DNA of 56,035 nucleotides from Arenibacter nanhaiticus (GCF_900141935.1 NZ_FQYX01000025.1:1-56035), one strand, 5' to 3'. Counted from the first letter of the stretch, positions 7,466-16,208 are shown. Numbers and translations are program-made. Notes: a model not told the origin generated them from the letters alone.

Positions 7466-8440
7466 TTATGGTATTTTAAACGAAACATTCTGAGTCCATG
7501 AAAAATTATTGTAATTCAAACTTTTAAAAAAATCGGGGAAAACTTTCATTAATTGGCCAGCCGAACTAGCATTAAACCCCCCGTAATTTGTACTTCCTAA
7601 TGAAGCTTCATAACTATATGCGTGAAATTCCAGGATTTCGCCAAGACCACTTTTCATAAGACTATTGTAATTAGGTATTGATACTCCCGTAAATATCCCC
7701 ATTTGTGATACATGGACCATTTCATGGGACATAGCAAAAAACAGCTGTTTTGCACTTGAAAAAGCTTGTCCGTTAGGGTTATAGTAAATAGAAGCATTCC
7801 CTGTTAAAATGCCCCCGCTACTTGTGGGAACCGTGGCTGCGCCTGCGCCAGCCGTGTTCATATTGTCAATATACTTTTGAGGAACATTTTCAACACTTTG
7901 CCCAAGTAGGTTATCCGGCACATTTTCAAACCATGCGTTTTGGGCTTTTTGGAGATACTCATCCGTCATTGGCACAGCTTCCATTTCTTCTAAACCTATT
8001 TGACTTAAGCCTTTTCTAAAAGTTCCTATTCGATTTTGGTATCTTATCTCACTTGAAATCCCATTTATCAGACCGCCCGATACTCCCCCTATAACTCCTC
8101 CCTTGAGCCCGGACCCCAGTCCCTGACCAAAATTGGCACCGTTCATCCAGGACGTGCCCGTACTTCCAACAAAACCGCCAGCAAAACCCCCTGCGGAACC
8201 TGAGGCGGCACCGCCCCAAAAGCCCATGGACGCCGACATCCCGCTGCTGAAAAACCCGCCCCCGGCCACGACACTGCCCACCCCGGCACCCACCATCCCG
8301 GCCACGGCTCCTATCAGTCCGCCCCCGACAATGGTACCGAAGTTCGCCCCGGGCTTCACCGCTTGGGCCACTGCACCGATGACCGCTCCTGCAATCACCG
8401 CAAACCAAAAGAACTCCCCATTTGCATCGGTGTACATCAA
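7466..8440 (-). CDS. Orphan Rhs C-terminal tip 1, HExxH metallopeptidase
   Basis: The frame begins inside an Rhs core ((NNP)LMYTDANGE) five codons after a TAG; the TTG at 8440 or ATG at 8437 could start translation. Residues 1-130 are the Gly/Ala-rich hydrophobic linker shared with orphan tip 2. The unique domain, about 135-324, has His239-Glu240-x-x-His243 (SHEMVHVSQ) followed about 28 residues later by Glu268/Glu271 in GEILEFHAY, the pattern of zinc metallopeptidase toxin domains with a downstream Glu ligand. It therefore probably cuts a protein in rival cells. It lacks a signal peptide and Rhs shell, so it is a displaced, probably silent tip, with its own immunity gene 2 nt downstream. Confidence 0.72.
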   Translation of the reverse strand: MMYTDANGEFFWFAVIAGAVIGAVAQAVKPGANFGTIVGGGLIGAVAGMVGAGVGSVVAGGGFFSSGMSASMGFWGGAASGSAGGFAGGFVGSTGTSWMNGANFGQGLGSGLKGGVIGGVSGGLINGISSEIRYQNRIGTFRKGLSQIGLEEMEAVPMTDEYLQKAQNAWFENVPDNLLGQSVENVPQKYIDNMNTAGAGAATVPTSSGGILTGNASIYYNPNGQAFSSAKQLFFAMSHEMVHVSQMGIFTGVSIPNYNSLMKSGLGEILEFHAYSYEASLGSTNYGGFNASSAGQLMKVFPDFFKSLNYNNFSWTQNVSFKIP

Positions 8441-8508
8441 CGGATTGTTCCATGCCTAGCCTTATTGATCAACGTCCCGGTATTTTCGCCAGCGCACCAT
8501 CCCGCCTA

Positions 8509-8541
8509 TTTTTGCAAACGCACACCGTGCGTTTACAAAAA
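8509..8541. repeat. 15-3-15 hairpin at the core/tip border, copy 1
   Basis: Same inverted repeat as 6662-6694, identical in sequence and in position relative to the tip that follows. Confidence 0.7.
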
Positions 8542-8590
8542 GTAGCGTGCACAAAATTGTCCGGCATCAAGAACCGGTGTAGCATGGGGG

Positions 8591-8716
8591 CCCTTTCGGC
8601 TTCGCCCAGGGCAGGCTCCAAGCCACCCGTTCCCGCCTTCGCTGCGCTACGGACGGGCAGGCATGTGGATCAGGTTTACGCCCTGCAAATGCTCCCTTCG
8701 GCAAACTCAGGGCAGG
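8591..8716. repeat. Cluster of CCTGCC-type palindromic repeats in dead rhs core
   Basis: Three short insertions interrupt core sequence that is continuous in the live gene. On the minus strand they begin CCTGCC and end GAAGGG, GAAAGGG or AACGGG (8694-8716, 8591-8615, 8626-8661). A copy of the 8591-8615 unit is at 6744-6768, and a perfect palindrome of the same style is at 16580-16598. They resemble the REP-like CCTGCC repeats scattered through some Bacteroidota genomes. Confidence 0.55.
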
Positions 8717-8859
8717 CGTGGCCCGTATAGCCACGGTCTAAAAAGCCCCCTCGACCCCAAAGAGGTCACTACTATCGCAATTTCTAGGAACTTCTCAATA
8801 CTTCAAATTTAGCGGCTCACCCTTGTCAGCAGGAGCGTGAGGCTTGCGTTAACGGGGTT

Positions 8860-9300
8860 TTATTTATAACTTTTCAGTATCATCTTAACCCTATTTTCAT
8901 CTGACAATTCCCAATACCACCATTTATCAGGATGGTTTTTTTCTTCTTGAAATCTTCTTTGATATGGAATTTTGAATAAGCTCAAAAACAATAAAAAAAC
9001 TTTATCTAATTCATTTTCAGGTAAGGCAATAATCTTGTTTAGATTATGGGATGTAATTCCTTTCTTTAGCAGTATACATGGCGTATATGTAGGTTTCAGT
9101 TTTGATTCTAGGATCGCTGTTTCAATATCATTATCATTAGGTTTGGACTGTAATATTAAAAATGTCATATCAGTTAAGAAAGTACGCTTCTTCTCAGATT
9201 CGAAAGTATTAAAATTGCTTAGCAACTCCTTACTATTTACCAAACCTTGTCCATATTTATTGATTAACATTTCTTCTTCTAACTTCATAATAGTGTGCAT
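8860..9300 (-). CDS. Immunity protein to the Rhs nucleotidyltransferase tip (DUF5958-like)
   Basis: 146 aa, cytoplasmic, no signal peptide. The start ATG overlaps the rhs stop codon (TAATG), so the two are translationally coupled, as expected for the cognate immunity gene of the tip now on the effector. The C-terminal pattern (ALFK/SLFKIPYQRRF, then HPDKWWYWELSDENRVKMIL) recalls the DUF5958 family, which often occurs beside polymorphic toxins; I give this from memory with moderate confidence. A second in-frame ATG four residues in is an alternative start. The gene is AT-rich compared with the rhs core. It probably binds the NTase domain in the cytoplasm. Confidence 0.65.
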   Translation of the reverse strand: MHTIMKLEEEMLINKYGQGLVNSKELLSNFNTFESEKKRTFLTDMTFLILQSKPNDNDIETAILESKLKPTYTPCILLKKGITSHNLNKIIALPENELDKVFLLFLSLFKIPYQRRFQEEKNHPDKWWYWELSDENRVKMILKSYK

Positions 9301-12300
9301 TAGTGAGGATAAATTGTGATGTAGGGTAAATTAGGATTAACAGGTCCTTTGAAAATGTCAATATTTCTTGGAGTATTATTCAATATTGAACGTGAACCAG
9401 GTAAAGAGTTTTTAATTGTTTTCCAATTTTTATTATTAAGCCCAGGTATTACATAATCCCAATCAGAATAAACCCCTGCTGTACCCTTTGCACGGCTTCC
9501 TACAACCGTAATTGGTTTGTTGATTCTAGTGGCTGCATTTCCTATTCTTATCAATTCTCCTTTAGACAATACACTACTTCCCCCCTTAGCGGCACTACTG
9601 GCGACCGATCTGGCACCTATCTTTATGCCTGTTTTAATACCCCCCTTGACCAATGAAGAGCCGCCTAGGGTAAAAACGTCGGCTACTATTGAACCTGCAC
9701 CTAGGGCCACCATCCAACCATTACCGTCGTTTATGCCTTGGTATATATCCTTTAACCCTCCCACAATGGGCACAAAGTCCAGTACCGTGTCGGCCACGTC
9801 CCCGGCTGATATGCCCGGTCCGCTTCCCGATATGGAAATACCACCTCCACCAGAAGCACCAAATATAGCCAAATTATTGGGACCGCCACCGCCACCCATA
9901 GGCATGTCGGCATGGTATATTTCCGGTGCGGCATGCCTACCGCCACCTCCACCTCCAAATAGCCTTTTCAAAGGTTTGGCGATATGTTTGTTCACCCACT
10001 TCTCTACGGGCTTCCCGAAATTCCTGTTCAGCCATCTCCCGATCTGGGCGTCCTTGATCTCATCCGACCAGCTACCAAGGGCGGAAGCGACCAAGACAGC
10101 ACCGCCCCATAGCCAATTCCCGGTCCCGGTCCCTTCTGCATACTCCCCGCTAAAGTCGACGTACATGAGCGGATTGTGCATTACATATGCATACCTGTTG
10201 TAATTCAGGGTATTATACGGATCTTGCACAAAATTGTCCGGCATCAAGAACCGGTGCAGCATGGGGTCGTACAAACGCCCGTTCATGTGGATCAGGTTTA
10301 CATCCTGCAGGTGCTCGTGCCCCGTATAGCCACGGTCCAAGACGGCGAATTTCGTCAGTGCCGCATTGTTCCCGTCCGTCAACTTAACGATATTGCCCCA
10401 GGCATCAAAATGCCGCTTCTCCTTAAAAGTACCATTTTTGTCCGTTATCCCCAAGATGCTGCCCAAATAATCCCTGTGCAGGTACAGGTATTGGGCCGTG
10501 GTGGTACTTCCCTGATCCGAATGGTAGATTACCGGCGAGGAATAGGCATCCCCGCCCACATAGGTGACGAAAGTAGTCCTGCCCGTGGCCTTTTCCCATT
10601 TTATCTCCATACTGCCGTCCTGGGAATAGTGCTTCCTAAAGGGACGGTCCTCCTTGGTGGCCTGGGTACCGCCGTAGTACATGGTGGCACGGCCCATCCC
10701 CGCATTGTACTGGAAACTGATCCGGTCCTTGCCGTTCTCATAGATCTCCACAGGGCTCTTAAAGGCGTTGTATGTAATGTTCTGGGTGGTATAATTGTTG
10801 TAATAGGTCTCCCCGGTAGGGTTCAGGGTCAATCCCGTATTCTGGTAATTAGTGCTGTTATAGGTAAAGGTTCCTAAGTTGGAGAGTGTATTGATCCGTC
10901 CTTTATTATCGTAATCTTGGTTCTTGGCCCCGTTATTGTCGTTAAAGCTGAGCAACCGGTCCTGGGAATCATAGGTGAAATTTTCCGTCCAGGCAAATAG
11001 GCTGTTGGTGCGACTGTTGAGGATGCCCCGCTGCACATTAAAGTTAAAGCTGAGCTTCATCAGCTCTACTGGAGAGGTGGTTACGTTCTTTTGGGAAAGG
11101 GCCTGTGTAAGATATCCATAGGTATCATACGTATTGGTATGCCTTAGGGCCACTCCCATGGTAGAGGTGGTCACCTGCCCCCTAGCATTGAGGCCGGTTA
11201 TGTTCCACAGTTCCTCGTTGGTAGTAAAGTCGTTCACGTTCTTTAACTGCCCGTTGGCATAGGTATTCTTTACCTTGATCTTGCTGAACTTGTTATTGCT
11301 CAACAACCGTCCCTCACTTTCCTCGGTCGCCACTTTCCCAAAAGCATCATAGGTAAACCATTTGGTGAATTTGGCATGGGAGTTGGTCTCAATGGTACTG
11401 GTTACCCGCTTATAACTGTCATAGGCAATAGTGGTAGTCCCCGTATTGCCGTCGGCATTGGTGGCCAGGGCAATACTCGTAGGCAACTTGCTGGTAGCAT
11501 CATAGGAATAGTTGATGATCATATTGGTGTTGGCATCGCCCGTCACCTTTTTTTGGGTTAGCTTGCCAACGGTACTATAGGTGTAATCGGTAACCCCTTT
11601 TGGGGTATTTTCCTTGGTGAGCTCTCCAAAACCATTGTATGCATAGGTATAAGTCCCGGCGGAAGGATCTATCAATTTTGTCCTTCTTCCCCAGCCATCC
11701 TGTTCTATGGTTTGGGCGATACCGGAATAGGTGCTGGACTTCATGGCCCCGTTGCCAAAATAGGTGTATGCGATGGTGCCGCCCGGATCGGTAACCTGGG
11801 TTACGTTCCCCAGGGCGTTCTTGGTAGTGGCAACGGTCTTGGTACCGTCATTCACCGTAACCGTTAGCCCGGAATAGCTGATATTCGTAACCTTACCCGT
11901 ATAGGAGGTCAACGTTTTGGGCCTGCCGTATAGGTCGTACTCGGTAGTGTTCCATTGACCTACCGCCGTACCTATATAGGGCTCGCTCTCCTTCCACACC
12001 CTATCGAACTTATCGTACTGGTAGCTTTTGTTCACCCATTGCCCTAAGACGTCCTTTTTACTTTCCTTGACCAACCTTTGGAGCGGGTCATATACGGCAA
12101 TGGTACTGCCGCCGTCATCGGCTGTAACGGTCACGGTATAGGTGTTGGAGGTTTCCACATAGGTGGTATTGACGTTCTTTCCCAGATAGTCAGTAACCTT
12201 GGTGAGCCGGTTCCAAGTATCGTATAAATATTGGGTAACGAGACCGAAGGGGTTCGTCTCCTTCTTCAAGGTGCCGGTGGTGGTATTGTATTCATAAGAG

Positions 12301-15300
12301 GTGGCCAGATTTTCCACATCATAGCTTTTTATCAAATACCTACCGGAAGTGTCATAATCGTACTTTAGCTGTCGTGCCGTTTCCCCGTTCGGCGTAATGG
12401 TCTTTGTCTTTATATTGCCAAAGACATCATACGTATAGGTCTCCGAATCAAAAGGGGTGCCGTCCCCCTTGTAATTTTTGGTAGTTACCAAGTAGCCCGT
12501 ATAGGTATAATTTTCCTCTGTGGAGAAGGCGTTGCCACCTATGGTGGTTGTGTTCTTTTTGGTAAGGGGCCGCCCGATATAGTAGGTGGTGCCCGTACTG
12601 TTGCCATAGGTAAGGTCCGTTACACTACTGCCCTGCCCGGAATAATCCACGGTGATCTTGGTGGGGTTGTTATAGGCATCATAGAGATAACTGGTGGTGG
12701 TAGCGGTACCGTTTAGACCGTTCTGTACCAGGTTGGAGGTATTGCTGATCTTGAATACCTTGTTGGCGGCCAGGGAAGAGGCGTTCACATAGGTAGTCTT
12801 TGCGATATAATCCGGGGGTATGGAATTAAGAGTAAAATAATTGGCCATGGAATAACTGCTGGATACTGCTCCGCGTTTGGCGATATCGTGCTTGGTAATG
12901 TTCCAGATACGGTCCGAATCCTGGGTGCTCCAATCGCTGCGGGCAAGCCCTATAAAACCCATGAACCCGAGACCGTCTACATGGGCTACGGCCCCTTGGT
13001 AAGCGAAATGTTGCTTGATGGTAGTGGTTCCGCTCACCGAACGTTGAAGAGTGGCTACCAACTTGGTTCCCCTGGCCACATCAATATCCACAAAAGGATA
13101 TACCTGATCCGATCGGGTCTCATAAAAAGCATACGTATCGCTCGCCTGAATATGGGGATCAAGGTCGCGATAGGTTATGTTATGGGTAGTTCCTTTGTTG
13201 GATATCGAACGGAGAAGCATATCTTCCCTATTGTCCTTCCCAAAGGTAAAATTGCACAAGGTGTTATTACTGATCGTTACAAAATCAAGATTATTGTTCG
13301 ATCGGTCGGCCGGAGATAGGAAAACAGGGATGGGCAGGTGATTCAAGGTCCCGGTCTTTGTGGCCGATTTAATAAAGCTGAATGCCGGGGTAACTTCGCT
13401 CACCGTAGAAAAGGTATTATAGTACATCCCAACCGTTTGGGATCCGTTGGCACCACCGTTATGGGTGGTGGTTTTGTATTCCAGGATATCGGTACGCCCA
13501 TCGCCATTGATATCGGTTGGAATAAGGTCGTACGAATTGATCGGACTTGTTGCTATACTATATTGTTTATACGTAAAGGGATAAACTTGTATCTTAAGGG
13601 AAAATTGGACCCCAGTAGAAAGAAAGAGGGCAAACGTAGCGCTATTATTGGCCGTCGGCATCATAAAATCGGTCTTTCCGTCCCCATTGTAATCTCCCAG
13701 ATATAAGGGATAGTCCGTTCTAATACGAGAGTCCGTAGTGGACCATAACCGCACCAAGCCGTTGGCCGAATTCAGTGTATAGACATCTATCTTTCCTGAT
13801 GTAACGTGTAATATATCCGTTTTTCCATCACCGTTGAAATCTGCGGTAAGCAAACGATGGTCCGATTGAAGGGCCGTCTCCAGGGTACCCGCCCGATTGG
13901 TAAATCCGGTAGATATCCTACGATCTAGATTTATAAAATAAACCTTAGAATCGGGTACGTTGGTGGTTTCACATCTACAACAGTCACCACAGGATTCGCC
14001 TGGCCTTGGAAGTATAGGGTAGCATGTTTCGTAAGAGTAGGGATTGGCTATTGCTATGATATCGGTAAGCCCGTCACCATTGAAATCCCCTGATATATAG
14101 TTCAATGGAACCCTTTCCGGGTTGCGACTGGTTGTACAATCGTATTTTGGGGTATAACTGGGAGCGTTCCAAGTTTTTTCATAATACTGGGCGGCAGGTG
14201 CATAAGTGCTCTGTCCGTTTACCTTGAACCGTACCTCATTGGTACCAGTATGGGTAACCAATCCGAAACCTTGGGCCTTGGCTAATTTATTGGCCCCATC
14301 AAGATAGGCTATTGGAAACATAGTCTCAAAAATAGGGGTACTTACCTGGCTGCCAATATTGGTGTTCCCCGATTGGATTTCCTGGAAGATCCAAAATTTG
14401 GTACGTTCGCTCCTATTTTTGGGATAAACGATAAAATCCATTTTCCCATCCCCGGTATAATCCAAAGGAACCATATGCGCATTTCGCTGTTCAATATTGC
14501 TTACTGTTAAACTGGTAGTTATTGTTGAGGCACCCAGACTTGCTGGGGAATCGCTATAATTAAAGCTGATCGGATTAAAACTAAGGGAATTGTCCCCGCT
14601 CTTTTCAGTGATACTGGTCAGCCGTTCAAATCCGAGGGTATTGAAATTATGCGCCAGCAAGTAGTTGCGATAGCCTATGGCCCCTGTCTTCACATTGATC
14701 GTGGAAAGGATGGTCTTCCTTCGAAAATCCTGACCCCCGATAAAGGACTGTTCGGGACGTTTACGGGACTTATAGACAAAGGCTATCTCGTTCGGAGAGG
14801 TACCTCCCGTTCTATGTCCGTATTTTATGGAAGCTATGCTCAAGGAATTGTTCGCCGCGGTATAGGTGTAATTAACCATAATGCCCTGCGGGTCCTGCCA
14901 ACTGGTAATGGCATAATCTGTTCTAGATCGACTATCGGTACTATTGCCATATTTGGCCACGGAACCATCTGGATAGGTGACCGTAAAGGAAAGAGGCCCG
15001 TATGACGACCCATAAGTTGAGACCCCATTTGAAACTATTTTCACATTGGAGAAGTTCTCGGTCTCATAGATCGCCCCGCTGGCCCCATAGGTACCCGACT
15101 TCAATACCAATCGCTGCCCGTCCAATGCAAAACGGTCCGCACTGTCAAAATCGACCGGATCGATGTTATTGTCGTGGAATTTGGTGGAGGGGATCCGTGT
15201 GATCACTGAAATGCCCGAAACGTTCCAGCCATAGCCGGCCATACCATTACCGCCCTGGCTGTTATACGAAAGTGCGATTGTAGGTACTATCCCGTTGATT

Positions 15301-15578
15301 CCCGGCGGCACCTTGATAGGGACGGAATAGGTGGCTCCTCCAGTAAGGGAAACGGAAAGGTCCCCAGTAGTTTCCGAGATTTCGGAACCTCCGGCTCCAG
15401 AGCCCATTGGTTCTATGCTCGCATCCATATCCAATTCCATTGAAGGGGGCGATTTATCTTCGGTGCGTTCGATAACCGTAATAGGGGTCGCTTCCAAGGG
15501 GATTACCGTATAGTCGGTCTGGGCGTATACCCCGAAAGAACCGATGGAGAATACGGAGAAGATCAAAAATGTTTTCAT
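9300..15578 (-). CDS. SpvB/FG-GAP/Rhs polymorphic toxin with nucleotidyltransferase-like tip
   Basis: Large secreted toxin of 2092 aa. Residues 1-20 are a signal peptide (ending VYAQ). About 65-290 is an SpvB-type domain (SLTGGATYSVPI, GYGWNVSGIS). About 370-700 has five FG-GAP/VCBS units (DFNGDGLTD, DFNGDGKTD, DYNGDGKTD, DINGDGRTD, DYTGDGKMD) with a CGDCCRC cysteine cluster near 530. YD repeats follow from about 1000 to 1690, then the Rhs core (RDYLGS near 1700; GRLYDPMLHRFLMPDNF near 1776; NPLMYVDFSGE near 1804). About 1925-1990 is a PT-TG-like pre-toxin segment (DFVPIVGGLKDIYQGI). The tip, about 2010-2092, shows GSRAKG-x5-SDWD and a later NIDIF, the three-carboxylate nucleotidyltransferase pattern. 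No T9SS domain is present; the gene upstream carries one. The immunity gene overlaps the stop. Confidence 0.88.
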   Translation of the reverse strand: MKTFLIFSVFSIGSFGVYAQTDYTVIPLEATPITVIERTEDKSPPSMELDMDASIEPMGSGAGGSEISETTGDLSVSLTGGATYSVPIKVPPGINGIVPTIALSYNSQGGNGMAGYGWNVSGISVITRIPSTKFHDNNIDPVDFDSADRFALDGQRLVLKSGTYGASGAIYETENFSNVKIVSNGVSTYGSSYGPLSFTVTYPDGSVAKYGNSTDSRSRTDYAITSWQDPQGIMVNYTYTAANNSLSIASIKYGHRTGGTSPNEIAFVYKSRKRPEQSFIGGQDFRRKTILSTINVKTGAIGYRNYLLAHNFNTLGFERLTSITEKSGDNSLSFNPISFNYSDSPASLGASTITTSLTVSNIEQRNAHMVPLDYTGDGKMDFIVYPKNRSERTKFWIFQEIQSGNTNIGSQVSTPIFETMFPIAYLDGANKLAKAQGFGLVTHTGTNEVRFKVNGQSTYAPAAQYYEKTWNAPSYTPKYDCTTSRNPERVPLNYISGDFNGDGLTDIIAIANPYSYETCYPILPRPGESCGDCCRCETTNVPDSKVYFINLDRRISTGFTNRAGTLETALQSDHRLLTADFNGDGKTDILHVTSGKIDVYTLNSANGLVRLWSTTDSRIRTDYPLYLGDYNGDGKTDFMMPTANNSATFALFLSTGVQFSLKIQVYPFTYKQYSIATSPINSYDLIPTDINGDGRTDILEYKTTTHNGGANGSQTVGMYYNTFSTVSEVTPAFSFIKSATKTGTLNHLPIPVFLSPADRSNNNLDFVTISNNTLCNFTFGKDNREDMLLRSISNKGTTHNITYRDLDPHIQASDTYAFYETRSDQVYPFVDIDVARGTKLVATLQRSVSGTTTIKQHFAYQGAVAHVDGLGFMGFIGLARSDWSTQDSDRIWNITKHDIAKRGAVSSSYSMANYFTLNSIPPDYIAKTTYVNASSLAANKVFKISNTSNLVQNGLNGTATTTSYLYDAYNNPTKITVDYSGQGSSVTDLTYGNSTGTTYYIGRPLTKKNTTTIGGNAFSTEENYTYTGYLVTTKNYKGDGTPFDSETYTYDVFGNIKTKTITPNGETARQLKYDYDTSGRYLIKSYDVENLATSYEYNTTTGTLKKETNPFGLVTQYLYDTWNRLTKVTDYLGKNVNTTYVETSNTYTVTVTADDGGSTIAVYDPLQRLVKESKKDVLGQWVNKSYQYDKFDRVWKESEPYIGTAVGQWNTTEYDLYGRPKTLTSYTGKVTNISYSGLTVTVNDGTKTVATTKNALGNVTQVTDPGGTIAYTYFGNGAMKSSTYSGIAQTIEQDGWGRRTKLIDPSAGTYTYAYNGFGELTKENTPKGVTDYTYSTVGKLTQKKVTGDANTNMIINYSYDATSKLPTSIALATNADGNTGTTTIAYDSYKRVTSTIETNSHAKFTKWFTYDAFGKVATEESEGRLLSNNKFSKIKVKNTYANGQLKNVNDFTTNEELWNITGLNARGQVTTSTMGVALRHTNTYDTYGYLTQALSQKNVTTSPVELMKLSFNFNVQRGILNSRTNSLFAWTENFTYDSQDRLLSFNDNNGAKNQDYDNKGRINTLSNLGTFTYNSTNYQNTGLTLNPTGETYYNNYTTQNITYNAFKSPVEIYENGKDRISFQYNAGMGRATMYYGGTQATKEDRPFRKHYSQDGSMEIKWEKATGRTTFVTYVGGDAYSSPVIYHSDQGSTTTAQYLYLHRDYLGSILGITDKNGTFKEKRHFDAWGNIVKLTDGNNAALTKFAVLDRGYTGHEHLQDVNLIHMNGRLYDPMLHRFLMPDNFVQDPYNTLNYNRYAYVMHNPLMYVDFSGEYAEGTGTGNWLWGGAVLVASALGSWSDEIKDAQIGRWLNRNFGKPVEKWVNKHIAKPLKRLFGGGGGGRHAAPEIYHADMPMGGGGGPNNLAIFGASGGGGISISGSGPGISAGDVADTVLDFVPIVGGLKDIYQGINDGNGWMVALGAGSIVADVFTLGGSSLVKGGIKTGIKIGARSVASSAAKGGSSVLSKGELIRIGNAATRINKPITVVGSRAKGTAGVYSDWDYVIPGLNNKNWKTIKNSLPGSRSILNNTPRNIDIFKGPVNPNLPYITIYPH

Positions 15579-15621
15579 ACTTGTTGGTTGGGTTAGTATT
15601 AAAGCGACAATATCCTTCTAC

Positions 15622-16080
15622 TCAGCTTTTGACTATTCTAATGGTTTGACGCTCCCCATTTTCGAACAGGACTTTCAACAGGTATAGGCCGGGTGGACTA
15701 TCATTAAAATAAACGGGTTGTTCCCCCCGTACCGTATTTATTGGTATTGTATTCATCAATCTACCATCTACCGTAAATACCTGTATTTCTTTGGGCTTTA
15801 ACCGTTCATTGGGAAACCATTCAACAAATAAAATTTCGGTTACAGGGTTAGGATAAGCGGTCATTTCAAAATCCAAAATATCAGTCAATCCCAATTCATC
15901 AATTGAATCCACAAATAGGGAATCTAAATTTTGAGGCATAACGGCCTTTAAGCACGTTAGACATACCCGGTCCCTTAGGATTTGGTTCCCCGCCATGTCA
16001 TATGTGAATTTAAGCTTTTGTTGTGCAAACACATTAAGTGTTACTGCTATACATACTAACGTAAGTAGAAATGTTTTCAT
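15622..16080 (-). CDS. Secreted YD-motif mini-protein with T9SS type A sorting domain
   Basis: 152 aa. Residues 1-20 form a signal peptide (ending VFAQ) that starts MKTFL like the Rhs protein. Residues 23-38 contain a single YD/Rhs motif (FTYDMAGNQILRD), followed by Cys40-x-x-Cys43. Residues about 73-152 form a T9SS type A sorting domain (AYPNPVTEILFVEW, a DGRLMNTI strand, SPPGLYLLKVLFENGERQTIRIVKS). It is the first gene of the operon, 43 nt before rhs. The Rhs effector lacks a sorting domain, so this protein may supply it in trans, docking through its YD strand or Cys residues and guiding the toxin through the type IX machinery. That role is inference; the domain content is clear. Confidence 0.8.
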   Translation of the reverse strand: MKTFLLTLVCIAVTLNVFAQQKLKFTYDMAGNQILRDRVCLTCLKAVMPQNLDSLFVDSIDELGLTDILDFEMTAYPNPVTEILFVEWFPNERLKPKEIQVFTVDGRLMNTIPINTVRGEQPVYFNDSPPGLYLLKVLFENGERQTIRIVKS

Positions 16081-16097
16081 ACGAAGAGTTTACCTAC

Positions 16098-16105
16098 CAA
16101 ACATA
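16098..16105 (-). promoter_or_regulatory. -7 box of the toxin operon promoter
   Basis: On the minus strand TATGTTTG matches TAnnTTTG exactly and lies 17 nt upstream of the ATG at 16080. No clear TTG is found 19 nt further up, so strength is unclear. It would drive the sorting-domain protein, rhs and the immunity gene together. Confidence 0.5.
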
Positions 16106-16208
16106 TGTGAAAATTTGATTGATTATTTAGTTTTTCTTATTAATTAAAGTTAAAAATGTGTTAAATTTAAAATAGCGATTCCTTTTTAGACTCTTAGGTA
16201 TTTTTGCT

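Larger units (their letters stand above)
8441..8859 (-). pseudogene. Dead fragment of rhs core preceding orphan tip 1
   Basis: On the minus strand, 8558-8599 matches the live rhs gene at 10227-10266 (LHRFLMPDNFV). 8662-8678 matches 10284-10300 and 8716-8738 matches about 10317-10338. Between these matches lie palindromic CCTGCC-type insertions (8591-8615, 8626-8661, 8694-8716). The fragment is therefore a true rhs core copy broken up by small repeats. 8441-8646 is repeated at 6594-6799. The rest, to the immunity gene at 8860, shows no gene. Confidence 0.7.

Noticed and set aside
6594-8541. Integron-like attC sites at the tip borders
   Set aside because: The hairpin does not have the GTTRRRY/RYYYAAC boxes of attC, and no integron integrase is present.
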